Shown here: positions 34,371 through 48,300 of the stretch, piece by piece
Layout: the number at the start of each line of letters is the position of its first letter
How positions within the stretch are numbered: position 1 is the stretch's first letter
DNA from: Gordionus sp. m RMFG-2023
Lineage: Eukaryota > Nematomorpha > Gordioida > Chordodea > Parachordodidae
DNA length: 64,000 nt
Assembly: GCF_954871325.1 (NCBI RefSeq)
Contig: NC_088776.1
Coordinates: 5,711,985 to 5,775,984 of the forward strand
Direction: 5' to 3'
Made by a program: the position numbers and the translations under genes
The notes under the pieces: model-generated
Told to the model about the DNA's origin: nothing
What the model saw: the letters and a program-made list of their open reading frames with translations, nothing else
Database searches by the model: none

Positions 34371-35349
34371 AATAAAGGGTTGTCACTTTTGCAGATAAAT
34401 TGTTAGATATATTAAAATTTTTTAAAAAAACTCACATTTATAATTTATTATCCAATTATGCTTCCATGATTATATTATAGTTTTTTTTAGCATATTAGAT
34501 TAGGACTTAAAATAAATTTTGTGATAAACTTAATTTTTTTTTATTTCAAACTTATTTAAATTTTAAAATTCGGTTTAAAATTAGACCGTGAATTGTTGTA
34601 ACAATGACCAATATGTATTAATATTATTTATTTGCCTCGTATAATATATCAAATATCATTCCATATCTTAAAAAAATATATATATTATAAAATTTAATAT
34701 AAGAAAAAATTATTTATATAACTGTTGTAGCACAATTGATCGCCCCAAATATTAAAAATTTTAATCTGCTAAATTATATTTGAAATTGATGAAACATGTC
34801 CCAATAGTTCTCTCAATTAGTTTTTAAGAATAGGAAGAAAATAAGGAATATTATATGTTTTTGTTAATCATCTATATGATGATTTAAAGTTCATTATAAA
34901 TCTTTATCATGACCAATAAAAATCAATTATAAATTTAGTAATCTTGCCTCCCCCCACCCCCCAGGAAAAGAAATCATAGTTGTAACTTTGTAAAAAAAGT
35001 AAAATAATCTTTCTAAATTTGATATACATTATTTTTTTCAAAATTAAAATTTTTATAGACGGTGCGATCATTTGTGATGTATTAAAATCAGACAACTTAT
35101 ATAATTCCATTTATTTATTCATAAATATAATTTTGTATAATATTATTATAATAATAAATAAAAATTATTATCTTTAATAATAAGAAAAAAAATTATTACC
35201 TATATTTCAAAAAATGTATAAATAATTAAATCGCGTTATTTTACTTTAATGTTTATGTTCCTGAATATGTTTGACTCTGCGAGAATAGAAAACTAGGAAA
35301 TACGTCGATATTTTCATATTCTTATATACAACAAAAAAATTTAATATAT
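34371..35349. other. AT-rich stretch between MEAK7 and ZC3H3 3' ends
   Basis: No gene or repeat boundary supported here. Confidence 0.5.
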
Positions 35350-35511
35350 TAGTGTTAAAAGGCCCGATTAAGATTTTAGCCAAAATAATATTATGTAGGG
35401 CCTCATGAGTTGGCAAATAGAGGTTCTCCTTATCTGCCATCTATAAGCAAAATCAGGCCTATAATATATTATTTTGGCTAAAATTATAAATCGGACTTTT
35501 TAACAACACTA
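35350..35511. mobile_element. MITE family 1 copy c, diverged
   Basis: The left TAGTGTTAAAAGGCCCGATT and right ACTTTTTAACAACACTA ends, with the internal pair TTTTAGCCAAAATAATATTA / TATTATTTTGGCTAAAAT, place this 162-bp hairpin in family 1. No clean 8-bp duplication is left. Confidence 0.75.
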
Positions 35512-35572
35512 AAATTTAGTAATAAAATTTTTAACAAGTGCCATAAATTATCGGTAACATTTACAGATCTGA

Positions 35573-38500
35573 TCACTCTAAGAAAAATTTTTTGAATAAT
35601 AAAAATAATGAGAGAGAGATTAAAAACAAACTTTCAAAAATTGCATTATCTTCTGTAGAATCATTTTCTATTTCTGCGGCTAATCTAATAATAGAGGGCA
35701 AATGGGGAAATTTTTGAACTCCCAATGTTTTCTTATCACGGGGAATATTATTTTTCGCGTTTGAGGTGTGTTCGGATGACGTATGGGCCGAAAGATCCTT
35801 TCTGAGTTTACGTATTCTATCGGAAAGCGATTGAGCTCGGGTCTTATAGCTACAACGTTTATTATCCACATTTTACAGGGTGCCAAACCGGCGAGTATAA
35901 CGGTTCGGTTCCATTCCGGTCCTCGGAAATTTCCTCATAACAGGTTCGGTTACGATTTAGAAAATATAAATTTAATTTTAATAAAAAAATATATATGTGT
36001 ATTTGAAATTCGAGTTAAATTCTTGTATAAAGTTGTATTAAACTTATCCGGGTCCATAATTATAGTTTGATTTCGATTCATAATATCCAAAAGTTTCACC
36101 CATGGTTTCGAGCCTTTAGTTCTAAACTGCGCGTTATTTTTATTATTTTTTCGTCTTTTAAAGGCATGTTTAAAAGAACACGTTTTGTTTTTGCACTGTC
36201 CGGTGGTGTTGAACTCGGAGCATTCTAATACATGCTTCATGGAACACTTTATAAATGAATTATGTAATTATAAATAATTAGAACAACATCAATAATATAT
36301 GGTGAATTAATTTCTCGCAAAACAACATGAATTTCAACTTGACCACAGATTTTTCTAAAATTTTTATACTGGAGTTTGTATGTATTATAACTGAAAACTT
36401 TTTTTAGCCTCCAACTGCAAACAATGGCTGAGATACGGGCCTCCAAATGTCGAAAAAATGGGGCATTTTGGGCAAAATGCTCTCCATTTAATTTCAAATA
36501 TGGCACGTCTTTGGCTTTTAAAGTTATATAATGTCACAAAACCGGAAAAAATCAAAATCAAATCGGCCTTTTTTTTCCCTCTCAAATTTTAAGTTGAGCC
36601 GAGCTCGGGTTTAGGAGATATCACATTTTAATTATTCGTCAATTGTAAAAATTCGTAACAAATAATTGTTAATGTATCTAAGGTAAAATCTTTTAAATAT
36701 TTTAGATAAGTATATTTATTTTTATAGATAATAAATGGAAATATAATATTAGGCCCGGCCCGGGTATTAAAAAAATTAGGCCTGGCCCGTATATATTAAA
36801 AAAATTACGGCACGGCACGTGTCTGCAGGCCTCTGATTTAAAGAAAAAATAAAGTGAGGGGGGCTATTGAATGTAATATATTTATTTCATTCCTAAAATT
36901 CGCATAATTTGGATTAACATATACGCTGGTGAAGGCCTAAGAAATGTAGTTCCTTGGATGATTAACCAGAATAAATTATTAACGATAAAAATTTTTTCCA
37001 GAAGATAATTTTAATAATGATAAATGCGAAATCATCAAGCAATTGAAAAATAAATTAGAAACACATTTACGAAATGAAAAAATTTAGATATTGACTCTTT
37101 TATTTCTAAAACTGAATCCATGGCAAGGATAGCAAAAAAAAATTGGCCAAGAAAAAGGGTGATTTATCCAATCCAAATATTATAAAGTGTTTCGAGACTA
37201 TTATATAGATAATTTGAGAATTTCATAATTCCGATTAAAGGAATCGTATGATGCCTGGCAAGAACCGTTAAATATTAAAAAAGGTTAAAAGAGATAACCA
37301 ATCAAAGAAAATACTAATTTTATGCTATCATAAGGAATTATATTCTAAATTTAAAGAAACTATATAAATTTGAAGATTTAAGACCATTTTTTTTCTTCTA
37401 AACTAATGATTGGTTTTTTTAAAATCAAAATTTTTATGATGGTGTTGTAATCAATATAAGAATAAAATTCATAATCTAAGCCATAGTGAACTTGAAGTTG
37501 GAACCAAAGCGGAATGACTTAGTAATAGCATATGGCAAATATCAAAAAAAGGTTAGCAAAAAGAGCTATCTTATACGTCCATATGAGAATTAAATATTAA
37601 ACACCTTAGATTCATTAAATTTTTATAAAGCATATATCACTGGAATTAATTACGCACATGTAAAAGATGATGAATATAGAAAAAATATCTTGCTCAAAAG
37701 GTCAAACCCATTCCATTCCCGGAATCAGAAGTTTCATGTTTTTATGCCACTTAGGGAAAATTAAATTAAAGTTAAACTATTCATATTGTGAAAATGATTT
37801 GAATTTAAAATATATATAAAAATTAAATTTTGTCTTCAATAAATTATAATAAAAAATTATAGGCTATATAAAGAAATTTAAATAACGCTTGTAGCTTAAT
37901 CATATCCAAAGATATTTAAAATCAAATGGAAAGCATTTCACCCAAAATGCCATATTTTTCTCCATTTAGAGATCCCGTACCTCAATCGCAGTTTGAAGTT
38001 GGAGGCTAATTTTTTTTTCTTAATTATAATTAGGCCTACAAAAAAACGAATCGAATAATTGCGCTATTCGTATTCGTACGAATAATAAAATCATTATTCG
38101 TTTCGATTCGAAAATTTTTCTAAAGCTTATAAAATATTTTGCAAAAAATTTTTTACAGATGTTTAAAGATGACACTTTTAAGGATTCTCTAAACTAATTG
38201 TCATTTTTGCATATAAAATATAACAAAATTTTAGAAAGTATTTCATTTTAGATTTTATTTATTAAAAATACTTTAGTAGCATAAATTTCCTTTATTTAAT
38301 TATTAATATAATTTTTAGAGGTGATTATGACAATGTAATAGAGGAGAAATATTATAATGCACTATCTGAATTGATTGTCTTTAAAATTTGCCAAAAATAA
38401 GGTTACTAAATGGGAAAAGGATTTTCCTAATCAAATAATAAGAACTAGTCAAAAAAATTTAGTTATTTATCTGCCAAGGAGCTCGAGAATATGGGAAAGA

Positions 38501-41500
38501 GGCACACTCTATAAAAATGTTTTGACTTGTTCATAACATCAAAAATGATTAAAGAGAAACAATAAAAATAAAATTATTATATTTTACTTTGAAGCTTTTC
38601 CTTTTCTTCCATTAAACTTTTTCAGCAAATATAACTTGTTATGATTTGATATTTGATAATAGGAAATAAAATAAAACGAAATGATATCCACTAGGAAAAT
38701 TTAATTACTTCTTTTTATTTTACTTGCAATAAAATATTTGCGAATAATTACGAATATTTATATATAAATAATTTCGAATAATTTTCCTCATTATTCATAT
38801 TCGATTCGAAACTTCGAATCGAATAATTGTGTTATTCGTATTCGTAAAATACGAATCGAATATCAAATAATTCGTTTTAGGCCCAATTATAATATATACA
38901 AACTCTTGTAAAAAAAATTAAGGAAAATCTAAGGAGGTCAGGTTGGGAATCGTGTTTTTTTTGTTGATTTACCTATATTGTTAAAAATTTAAATTAGAAT
39001 TAAATATTCTCTAAACAAGTAATTAAATATATTTTAATGAATGTAAAATAGAGTTTCCGATAATTGGCCAGCTTGTTAACTGTGACAACTTAAATACTGT
39101 TCAAATTATCTAAATAATATTTGACCCACAAAATATTAGTGAATTTGAAATGCCATAAATAAATAATGATGATTAGGACTGTGGTGCCAATCAATAAATT
39201 TTTAACCAATTTTATTTATTTATCATTATCTTGTTTGAACCAATTGTCATCGCTGTGTGTATTTTATAAATAATTATATATATATATATTTATACAAAAC
39301 GCCAATCAAAAGTATAAGATATTGTGATTGGTGAAAGAAAAAGCAAAAATTATTAAAAAATTAAGCGTCAATTATTTGATTTTGTTTTAAAAGGAATTTT
39401 TCATTACAAAAATTAATTTTTTTTACATTTTTTAAGAAAATTCTCACTTATTAAAAAATTATATTAAAAAATATTAATTATATTTCCTAAATGATTTAAT
39501 GTTAAATATTAGTAGAAGTATTTTGTATTAAATAAAGAAATAAAATTTAACAAGCATATTATCTCCAAGATTAACGTGGAGATATTAGTATTAGACTGAG
39601 AGTAAGTGTAAATATCAGTTTTTTTTACCAATGTCATAAAAATTCAATATTCTAACGAAATAATGTTTGAAATTTTTTTTATCTCTCAAAAGACAAGGCG
39701 ATATTTGGTGCATTTTCAAACACAAATGATTGAATATATTTTGTTAGTTCTTGTATCCAGAAGGTTAATAATATTTTACAATATGGGCAGCAAACGTTTA
39801 TGAGGTGGTACTCGTTTAAAATTTTTTAAAATCTATTTCTTGTTGCAAAAACAAAACAAAATACTATTTAATTAAAGAAGAATCATAAAATAACCAAAAA
39901 ACAATGATAATGTTCAAATTATCTTTCTACAAAATGTTAACTTAAATAGAATTTTTTTTTTAGAAAAAAAGGTAAATATTGGCCTGATCAGAATATTTAA
40001 TATCGTCAGAGCCCCCCCCCCCCCCAAATAATCAGTGACAGAGATAAATCAATTTTGATTAAAATATCTGTATTTATATAATATTTTAGATAATGTATCT
40101 ATATCTAGATCCATTTAAAACAGTATCTTTTAACAACTCTGGTAATTATCAAAAATTATTTTTTTAAAAAAATGAAATAAAATTTGAGAAAAATTGGGAG
40201 TCAAATTTTAAATTTTATAAGTGGGGAGCTGTAGCATTACATTGATTTAGTATTATTGATTTATTTTGTGAATACGAGAATAAAATAAAGTTGTATTTAT
40301 TTTGTTTGTTTACCAGATTTATAGTTATCCTGGTAATTATATAAAATAATTTTTAGATTGGTACCTTTTTCTGGGTTGTGAAAGTAGAAATACTAAATTT
40401 AACAAAGATAATCAAACTGAAAAGTTGATAGATTCAACACAGAAAATATCAATTAAATTTTTACTAAAGAACAATGATGATTACGCTTATTTATCTTAAT
40501 ATTTTTATATGGTTTGACTAAAAAAAATATAGAATGTTTTTCAATTGCTTAAGTAAACTTGACGTTCTCCACTGCAATATACTTATTTCTTTATATTTTA
40601 AAAGCTAATGATATTATAAATATACAATACACATATTGAACACAATGGATATATATAAAATGATTGTTGTAGAAAGAAATACATACCTATTGAGAAGTGG
40701 TATAACCTTAATAGACATTGGGGAAAAATTGGATATAGATTTAAAAATATAATGGTAAAATTTGTATAAAAAATTCAATGAGGTTTTCATAGATTTAAGG
40801 GGCCAGGCTGGGCAGATTAAACAATTTCCAATTTCTATAGCAGGCCAAAATTAATGAGGCAGGGGTAACTTGTAAAATTTTAAAAAAACTGATAGTGCCA
40901 GGCCCTCCAGATTTCCAATGGTCTTAAAAACATTTATTTGATGTGACCAGTCAATTATTGGCTTTGAATAACTTAAAAATGTTCAGACAATGTTAACCTT
41001 ATTTAAAGAGCAATCACAAATAACACATTAACTTATAAATATATGTTAAATTATAGTTATGAAATAATTTAGCCATGCATCCCGCATCATTTAACATTGT
41101 CACTGTTACTATAAGCAAGGCTTTAGGAAACAATGTATCATTTAAAATTATAACCTTATCCCCCAATTTGCACATTCCTTTAACAAAAGATAAACATATT
41201 TTCGCATCAGGATTAACTTTAACATGAGAATAAATGCACACAGATGATGTTTTATTGCAAGTGCCTTGCAAAAAATATTTACAAACAGGCATCTTTTCTG
41301 CAGATATTCTATGTGAAAATAAGCATCTTTCAATATTACAATTTCCCTTTAAAAATCTTAAAATAATAGTTATATAAATCATAGTGTATTTTATACCTAG
41401 TACATATAGTAATCTTTGTACTATCATGGATAAAAGGGCAATTTGGCAACTTAGTACACTTGCCATATCTGTTATAGTATAAACAATACTTTTGATTATT

Positions 41501-42245
41501 TGATATTACAATTTTTGGCTTATAACACAATTTATATTTCCCATGTATCTTTTTTTGATTATTCAAATAATATTTACTCTTTTTAATAATGGATCTAAGA
41601 ATAAGATATTAGCAGGAAGCCACATTATTAAAAACTTGGTAATTTTTAATGGAATAGTTGGTGTTGAAAATTTATAGGAAGTAATATCTAAATTCAATAA
41701 ATAAAAACTATATGAAATACTATAAACTTGCAGCATATTTGTACTGATTATAAGAATGTAATTTATATGGCAATGTTCTTTTTCTATATAGAAATAGATC
41801 TTTAAAAAATGAATATGCAATATATAAAAAACCTGTTATTTTGATATTTGTTTTGCCAAATTTTATTTGGTATATTTTTTATTATTAAAGGAGAAATTAA
41901 TGAAGCTTGGCTTATATAGGTAATTTTATATTTTTTTAAAATCTTTTGTCTTATATTATGCTTGACTAAGGGATTAACATCATTGATATTTGTTTGGTTA
42001 AATAATCTGTTGATTTTCTTATATTTATTGTTAATTTGTGATGAAGATTGAGCATTTTCTAGTTTATTGCATTTTTTATCATTAATATATTGCAAATTTG
42101 TTTTCGATTTTTTAAAATATGGATAATTATCTGGCCTTTTTGTGAATCGGTATAAATTATGATGTTTATAGACACTACTAGACACATTAGTAGATATGTA
42201 TTTATATTTATTTAAAGATTTATTCTTTATATATGAATATTCCAT
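35573..42245 (-). CDS. ZC3H3: ZC3H3-type CCCH zinc-finger protein
   Basis: Complement of join 35573-35849, 36044-36246, 41155-41356, 41397-41594, 41833-42245; 430 aa. It has five CCCH fingers: res. 175-194 (CLYYNRYGKC..NCPFIH), 202-219, 229-248 (EKMPVCKYFLQGTC), 258-276, 280-298. The linkers and order (FCxYYNRFGKC, VCTRFxKGxC, SKEKMPVC, CKKxH at finger 4/5) fit ZC3H3, a nuclear factor for export of polyadenylated mRNA in animals. It is shorter than human ZC3H3 because the N-terminal low-complexity part is only ~174 residues, Lys/Asn/Tyr-rich here. The C-terminal FPHLPSIIRLA resembles the LPSFISL motif of the family. Finger 4 is split by a 4.9-kb intron (36247-41154) full of elements. Splice 36044|35849 fits by phase but is less certain. 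A 54-bp in-frame GT-AG segment (35578-35631) in the last exon could be an optional intron; both forms end at the same stop. Confidence 0.9.
36394..38022. mobile_element. decayed inverted-repeat element in the ZC3H3 intron
   Basis: About 110 bp at 36400-36510 and 37905-38022 are inverted copies (outer ends AGCCTCCAACTGCAAA and TTTGAAGTTGGAGGCTAA; core TTTTGGGCAAAATG / CATTTCACCCAAAATG). Between them, at about 37005-37300 (+), lie broken coding-like runs (FNNDKCEIIKQLKNKLETHL; DIDSFISKTESMARIAKKNW). The family is unknown to me. It abuts the next element directly. Confidence 0.5.
38030..38884. mobile_element. 855-bp non-autonomous element with ATTCG-rich ends
   Basis: The termini TTAGGCCTACAAAAAAACGAAT and (right, reversed) GGGCCTAAAACGAATTATTTG are inverted. 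Both ends carry dense ATTCG/CGAAT subterminal repeats over ~90 bp. The flanking 8-bp duplication AATTATAA (38022-38029, 38885-38892) suggests a hAT-like transposon. The interior (38300-38560) shows only broken coding-like sequence. Confidence 0.7.
40075..40139. repeat. end of MITE family 3 (GATCTAGATA repeat)
   Basis: ATATCTAGATCCATTTAAAACAGTATC ending in TTTTAACAACTCTG looks like one element end; its reverse complement begins CAGAGTTGTTAAAAGATAC. Related partial sequences are at 43285-43345 (CAGAGTTGTGCAGTACC), 50805-50880 and 51495-51560 (CGATATCTAGATCCATTTTAA). Confidence 0.5.
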
Positions 42246-42753
42246 CTTATCTTATCGGTATTTAGTACGAATACATTCTAAAGATTAATGTGCATCTGGT
42301 TGATGTCAAATTTGACACTAAACATCTGACAAATATAAAGAATTAAAAATATTTATATGATTCTAATAATGCAGAGTAGAGCAAATGTGATCACTTGGCC
42401 TCTTCTTGAAAAAAATTACACTTGATTTAATTGTTCCTTTTGTGAGTTTTTTATTTAATTATGTTTCATTTATACCAAACCAATATATAAATTATAAGAT
42501 AAATAAAAGAGGTACAATGACATAAAGATGTGAAAATATAATTAAAAATAATTTTCATAGTTATAAAGTGTTTTGGGAGGCTTTGATGATTTTTGTTAGT
42601 TTTTTGCGTAATGATCAAAAAAAGGATCGCTTTGCCGAAGTCCCCTAACTAACGATGTAACGAGAAGTAGAATGCTAATCAGACTTATTCCTTTTAGATG
42701 ATTCAGCAGTAGAAATTGTTGTATATTATGTGTTCGATTTAGAGTACGCATAT

Positions 42754-42987
42754 TCAGTTATAATCCCTTACCAGATTGGTCTTTAGACTAAGAAGTAAAA
42801 GCAACACCATTTGGTCTTTATTATGAGAAATACTCATCCAAATGGTATTAAAGGGAGGAATGTTGACTGATAACAATGCCTTGTGAATTAAGTAATTAAT
42901 TTCTTCAAGGGGTGAGTGCCTGCCCTTAGATTGGTTACAGTTGCTATCTATATACATTTTTTTAAGAAATAATATCTGCCCATTCAT
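42754..42987 (-). mobile_element. retroelement protein-domain fossil (N-terminal segment)
   Basis: The minus-strand translation contains QSKGRHSPLEEINYLIHKAL and SVNIPPF. It resembles the start of the retroelement-associated domain (family pattern: SxGRHxRHxxLNDIIxRALxSAxIP) whose later parts are fossilised at 5200-5510 and 4250-4740. Old fragment. Confidence 0.4.
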
Positions 42988-43331
42988 CGTTATTTATATT
43001 TTTGTAAATTTTTTTTGAATTTTGACATGTCATCATTTTTTTTGTCAAAAATTATTCTTAAAAAAAATTTAAATAAATATTATTTTATCTTTTTATTCAT
43101 TAAATTTTTTTTTTTTGAAGATCATTTTGCATATAATATTATTGTTGAAATATGTTGGATTCTCAAATTAAAAAAAGATAAAAAATATTAATATTAAATA
43201 AAATAGAATATAGAACCGTTTTAAATATGGAACCGCTTCTTTTAAAATAGTTGCAATGTAAAGAATGATGCGATCACTCTCAGAGTTGTGCAGTACCGCG
43301 AATACTTATATCTAAGATACAAGATATCTTT

Positions 43332-43426
43332 TACTTTATCTTTTTGAGACTTTTAACACATATAGAACCTTATTTTTCTTGTACTTTATCTTTTTGAGAC
43401 TTTTAACACATATATAACCTTATTTT
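43332..43426. repeat. 50-bp tandem duplication
   Basis: TACTTTATCTTTTTGAGACT and the following 25 bases occur twice, at 43332 and 43382, almost unchanged. They lie next to the hAT-like CAGAGTTGTGCAG end at 43285. Confidence 0.85.
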
Positions 43427-43429
43427 TTC

Positions 43430-45390
43430 GTGGAATTATGTAATTTTCTTGTTTTCTTCAGCCATATTAAATATATTGGCAATTAAAAAACTCACATTAA
43501 AATAGATAAATAACAACACCAAATTGAAATAAGCAAAGAATATATTTTATATATAAATATAGATAAAATAATTACCAATTATATGTAATATTTTTTAATT
43601 TAACAAATGGTAGTAATGTAAAAGAGTAGTGAAAAAATTATAGTAATAAGTTCCTTTGAATCAAGTCCTAATCTTAAAATTCTAAATGTCAAACCTGTGC
43701 AAAAATGATAAAGGCTTTTCTACAAATTTTATTAAATAAATTATATTATTTATATAATAATATGTTATTTTTATTAAAAAATAGAGTTGCCATTTAGGCT
43801 TTTACAAAGAATATCAATAAAAGAACCTTGAAGAAAACCAGCAAGCTCCACCACCATAAAAATTTTTTCAAGGAAGTGCTTACAAAGAAGAACAAAGAAA
43901 ATTTTTGAGAATAGAGTAGATATTTTAAAAAGAAGCTTAATTATATAACGTTACTTAGAATACATTCATTGGAAAATATTGCAGATTTATGTGAAAAAGT
44001 CTATAGTGAATATGAAAACAAGCATTCACTAAATATGGTGTAAAATAAAATGATCCAATCCAAAGATTACCTATTAGAATTTAATGAAATCAATGATTAG
44101 CACAGAATTTATTTCAAATTTTTTTAAATATTTATCTTTAGATAAAATAAGCAAAAATTATATTAGCCAGGTCTATCAGATATATGATGTCTACCCGTTT
44201 TATTAGCCGTATCTATATGAGTCTGATAGCAGATACAAGGAATAAGTAGCTATATTTGTTAATGTATAAATTTTGAATAATCCAAGCAATTAAAGATTAT
44301 TGATATTTAAGTGAGAAAAATCAAATTCATATGTTTTACATACTAGACAAAATTTCAAAATTTATGTTTTTTAATCGTTTTGAAACTTATTCAAAAATAA
44401 ATATTTACTTATTAAATCAAATAATTATATTTATAACAAAATTTGATGTTCAATATGCTTAAAATAAATATATAGGTGATTAATATTTTCATAAAAAACA
44501 CAAACTTATTTATTTTTAATAAATAAATTATTGATTTTTAATCGTATAATTGTGAATGTGGTTTAACAGGTGTTAAATTTTTAAAATATTATTTAGGAAA
44601 TTTTTTTAAACATTCAAAACCCCACAGTTATACTTGAGTTTATGTTATAAAATTTCGTAGTAATAAATAAAAATAATAAACTAGGAAGTCATATTATTTA
44701 GTAAAATTTTGTATAATTAGTAGTAATACTACCATATTTTATATTTATCTTTAATTAATGATTTTATTGGAAAGAATGTAACAAAATAAACCAAATATAT
44801 CCCTATCATTATAATCACTTTTAAACAAAAGAATGCTAAGCACGATAATAAAGAAAAGTATATTTGTCCCCCAAAATATATGAATGAAATGACAAAATTA
44901 ATGATGTATAAATAAAGGAATATAAATCACGTGTGTTAAAATAGATTTTTGATGCTAGCATGAGTGAATCTATTTGAATATTAAAAATAATTGATGTGTT
45001 TGTCTCTTGCAGATGTTTTGTGCAAGTGTGGCTTTGTCTAAATAATGAGGAATGGAAATTTGTTATTACACTAATATCGCCAGATGAATATGACTCTGGA
45101 GGGGTAATGGCTAATCGACCTGTATTGAATTGAATTTGTGGTCATCAGAGAATTGAAGGTTTGAAGATAGACTGTTATAAATGATTGGAGATAAGCCATG
45201 TGTTTAAAGGTAACATGGAATGTAGTGTGTGGGGGGGGGGGTATTTGTACAGAAAGGAAAAGTCTTTGATAAGGAATATCTATTGGAAGGAGAATCATGT
45301 CTAAAAATTTTACAATTTAAATATAAGAAAAAGTGTTTATAACAGGAGGCGCTTAGGCTACGAGCTTTTACCATTAGGAATTTCATTTTT
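43430..45390. other. AT-rich stretch before the duplicated block
   Basis: At 43840-44090 there are broken coding-like runs and CAGCAAGCTCCACCA, shared with 26335. A run of G lies at 45230-45241. No intact gene seen. Confidence 0.35.
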
Positions 45391-45394
45391 GGGT

Positions 45395-48300
45395 AAAATT
45401 AAAGTTCCATAAGATATTTACAAGATAATTCTCTCGTTGAGATATTGGTCAAATAATGCAACTAAGAAGTAGGGGAATAGTAACATAAAGGGAAAATGTC
45501 ATAATACATTATATTTGTTTTTGACTGGAGATTTTTCTATAACATAAGACACTTTTAATTTTTTTTAAAAAGATACCTCCATAAAAGTAGAGGTTAAAAT
45601 ATAAATAAGTTTTAAGGACGATCAAAATTGAATTATGACTGGAATAATATGTCGCCTATTTAGTTTTAGAACTACAATTTTCTTACTTAATATTAAATAT
45701 TTGTTATAAAATCTCTTCATTTTCTTATAAAATTTCTTAATTTTTTTTAATTAAATTTCTTCATTTTATTATAAAATTACTTCATTTTGTTTTTATATAT
45801 GATTTCTTCATTTTGTCATTAAATGTTCCCTAAAATGAAATTTGCTCTCATTCAGGTGAGCTAATTGATATAGGGAAATCAACCGATTTGCGAATTAAAT
45901 GCGTTTTTTGCTTTTATTTAGTCAAAAAGGTTATAGGCCTAATTTTCAATTTACGCCTTTCCTTTTTTATTATTAATCTCGCTTATTTAAGCGAAACGCT
46001 CTGATCAAGAAGCAGATTGAAGCTTAGATATCTCTTCACTACAAATATTGTGCTTACTTAGGAAAGACTATAAGCGAGTCACCGATGTACCAATCTTTCC
46101 TAAATTTCGAAGAGGAAAGTGAGATATTCATCAATAATAACCTCTCTCCTACTCTCCCCCCTTTTCCTCTCCCCTTCCCCCATTTATATTTTTTTTTACT
46201 TCATGGATACTTTATCTTTTCCTATAATATTGTTAAATTTATCTTGAAATATTATGTTTTAAGCGATAAAATGCATATGCAGACAGTTTTTATTAACATA
46301 AACTTACAAAGATAATATATCGAAATTGTTTTTAGTTCTCCCTTAATTATGCTTAAAATACAGTTCATTAGATTTAATTTTTTTGCATTATTACACATAT
46401 GTGTAACTAGAAAGAATATTATTCAAAACTATTTTAATCTTTTGTTTTTACTAATTTTTTATATAGATATAATACCCTGTAATTATAATATTAATTAACC
46501 ACTAATCCTACTAATGTTAAAAAATTGCTATTACAAGGTATTCTTAGGCTGCTTGATATGCTTCGCTAATTTAAACATTACATATTTAACTAATAAATGT
46601 CTTGAATAATCTTATTTTTTTTTAAAATAAATTTATTTTAAAAATAAACTCAAAATTATTGTTATCAAAATTTACTATAATGATTACTAATCAGGTATTA
46701 TACTTTATTTATTGGTGAAGGATTCAATCCCATAATCACGCTGTCAATTACGAAATCGATCCATTTATGGTGCAAGAAATCTTAGAATCAACGTAAAGAA
46801 GAGTGAAAGACAAACTTATAATATAAAAATATCATTTAGAGGTCCTAAATTTTTGATGACTAATAATTCTATCAGAGAATACGCCATCCAGTTAAACAGT
46901 ATTAGAAATAAGGATACGCCTTATCAGATTTACACAAAGTTAGACAACCAAATTTAATTATGAAATCTATAAAACTTTTATATAGTTTATATATTTTCTA
47001 ATTTTAAAATGAAATAGGAACAGAATGAATTAGTTATAAGAGACTTAGATAAAGACACAAGGTATTTCGTATATCTTTTAATCGGATACCCGCCTTATTT
47101 ATATATATCAGATTCTTCAGCTTGGCAAATATTCAGATGTAATACCTAAATTCATTCTATTTAATCTATTTTTATTAAAAAGATATATTTCACTCATACA
47201 TTTTTAAAAAATTTTTATTTTACAATAAAAAAAATTGCATCATTACATTGTGGTCTCTAAATTTGAAATGCAATAACCAAATTTTTTTTAGAAGGCACTC
47301 ATGAACAATTTTAGAAAAATGTTTATAGAGCAATACTGTAATAACTCAGTCTACGATAGATTTGAAAAAGGGCAGTGTATTACGAAAAGGGACATCTCGT
47401 TACTAATAAAGCTGTATTATAAAGGAAAAAAAAGGAACCATAAAAAAAATATGCTTAGTTCAAAATTAATAATAATTCCAGTTGGAACGTATAATCAGGA
47501 ATATTAAAAGGTGAACTTTATCAGTGTTAACCGTTATTATTCACAGAACCGAATATTAGACGTTAACAAATTCGTCCCCGAAATGAATGTACTTTTGATA
47601 TTTGATAAAGAAGTATCAGATATTCGCTAGAAGCTGTTATTAGTTCGTAACTTTTATAAAGTAGAGTTAACAGCAATATTTGTAATGAGCTTTCTCTTAT
47701 ATAAAATTTTAATTTAAGGATACATTTTTACAAATCAACATATGTAAATAAATTAAAAAAAAATGATTATAGATCGAAGATCAAGATCAGAAATTAGACA
47801 TGGTATATACTTATAATACTATAATTGCTAAATTATAAGTATAAACATATTTTCAAATTGCTAAGTATATCCTTATTCAATCAATCCTTTCGTTTGTTTT
47901 AGAAAAAAAATAATTAATAATACTATTGTCCGAAATTGACGAAATAAATAAAATGTCTTTTTTTTTAAAGTGCATTAATTTTTTTAAACTAATTTTAATT
48001 ATCTTCTTACAGTGGATTTCAAGCTGGCTCCAAGGATCAACAATGCATATGTGATTGATTTAGGAAATGGAATATTGATATATGAAGGTATCCTGGAATT
48101 CTAGTCGAATCGAAAAGAATCTTACCGGCATCATCATTGAATTGTCACATACTCATATAGACATGCGTTCTCTTACGCAACAGATAACAATAAAAAACGT
48201 AAATAAAAGAATTAACATTTTATAGATTATGGACTAAGAACTAAAAATTCATGTTTAGTCAAGATGTAACAAAGATATTTATATTAATATTCGGTTATAA

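Noticed and set aside
46085-46315. ORF beginning MYQSFLNFEEESE upstream of the degenerate copy
   Set aside because: Not present beside the intact copy, turns into low-complexity Pro/Phe, and the real signal-peptide exon is at 46514.
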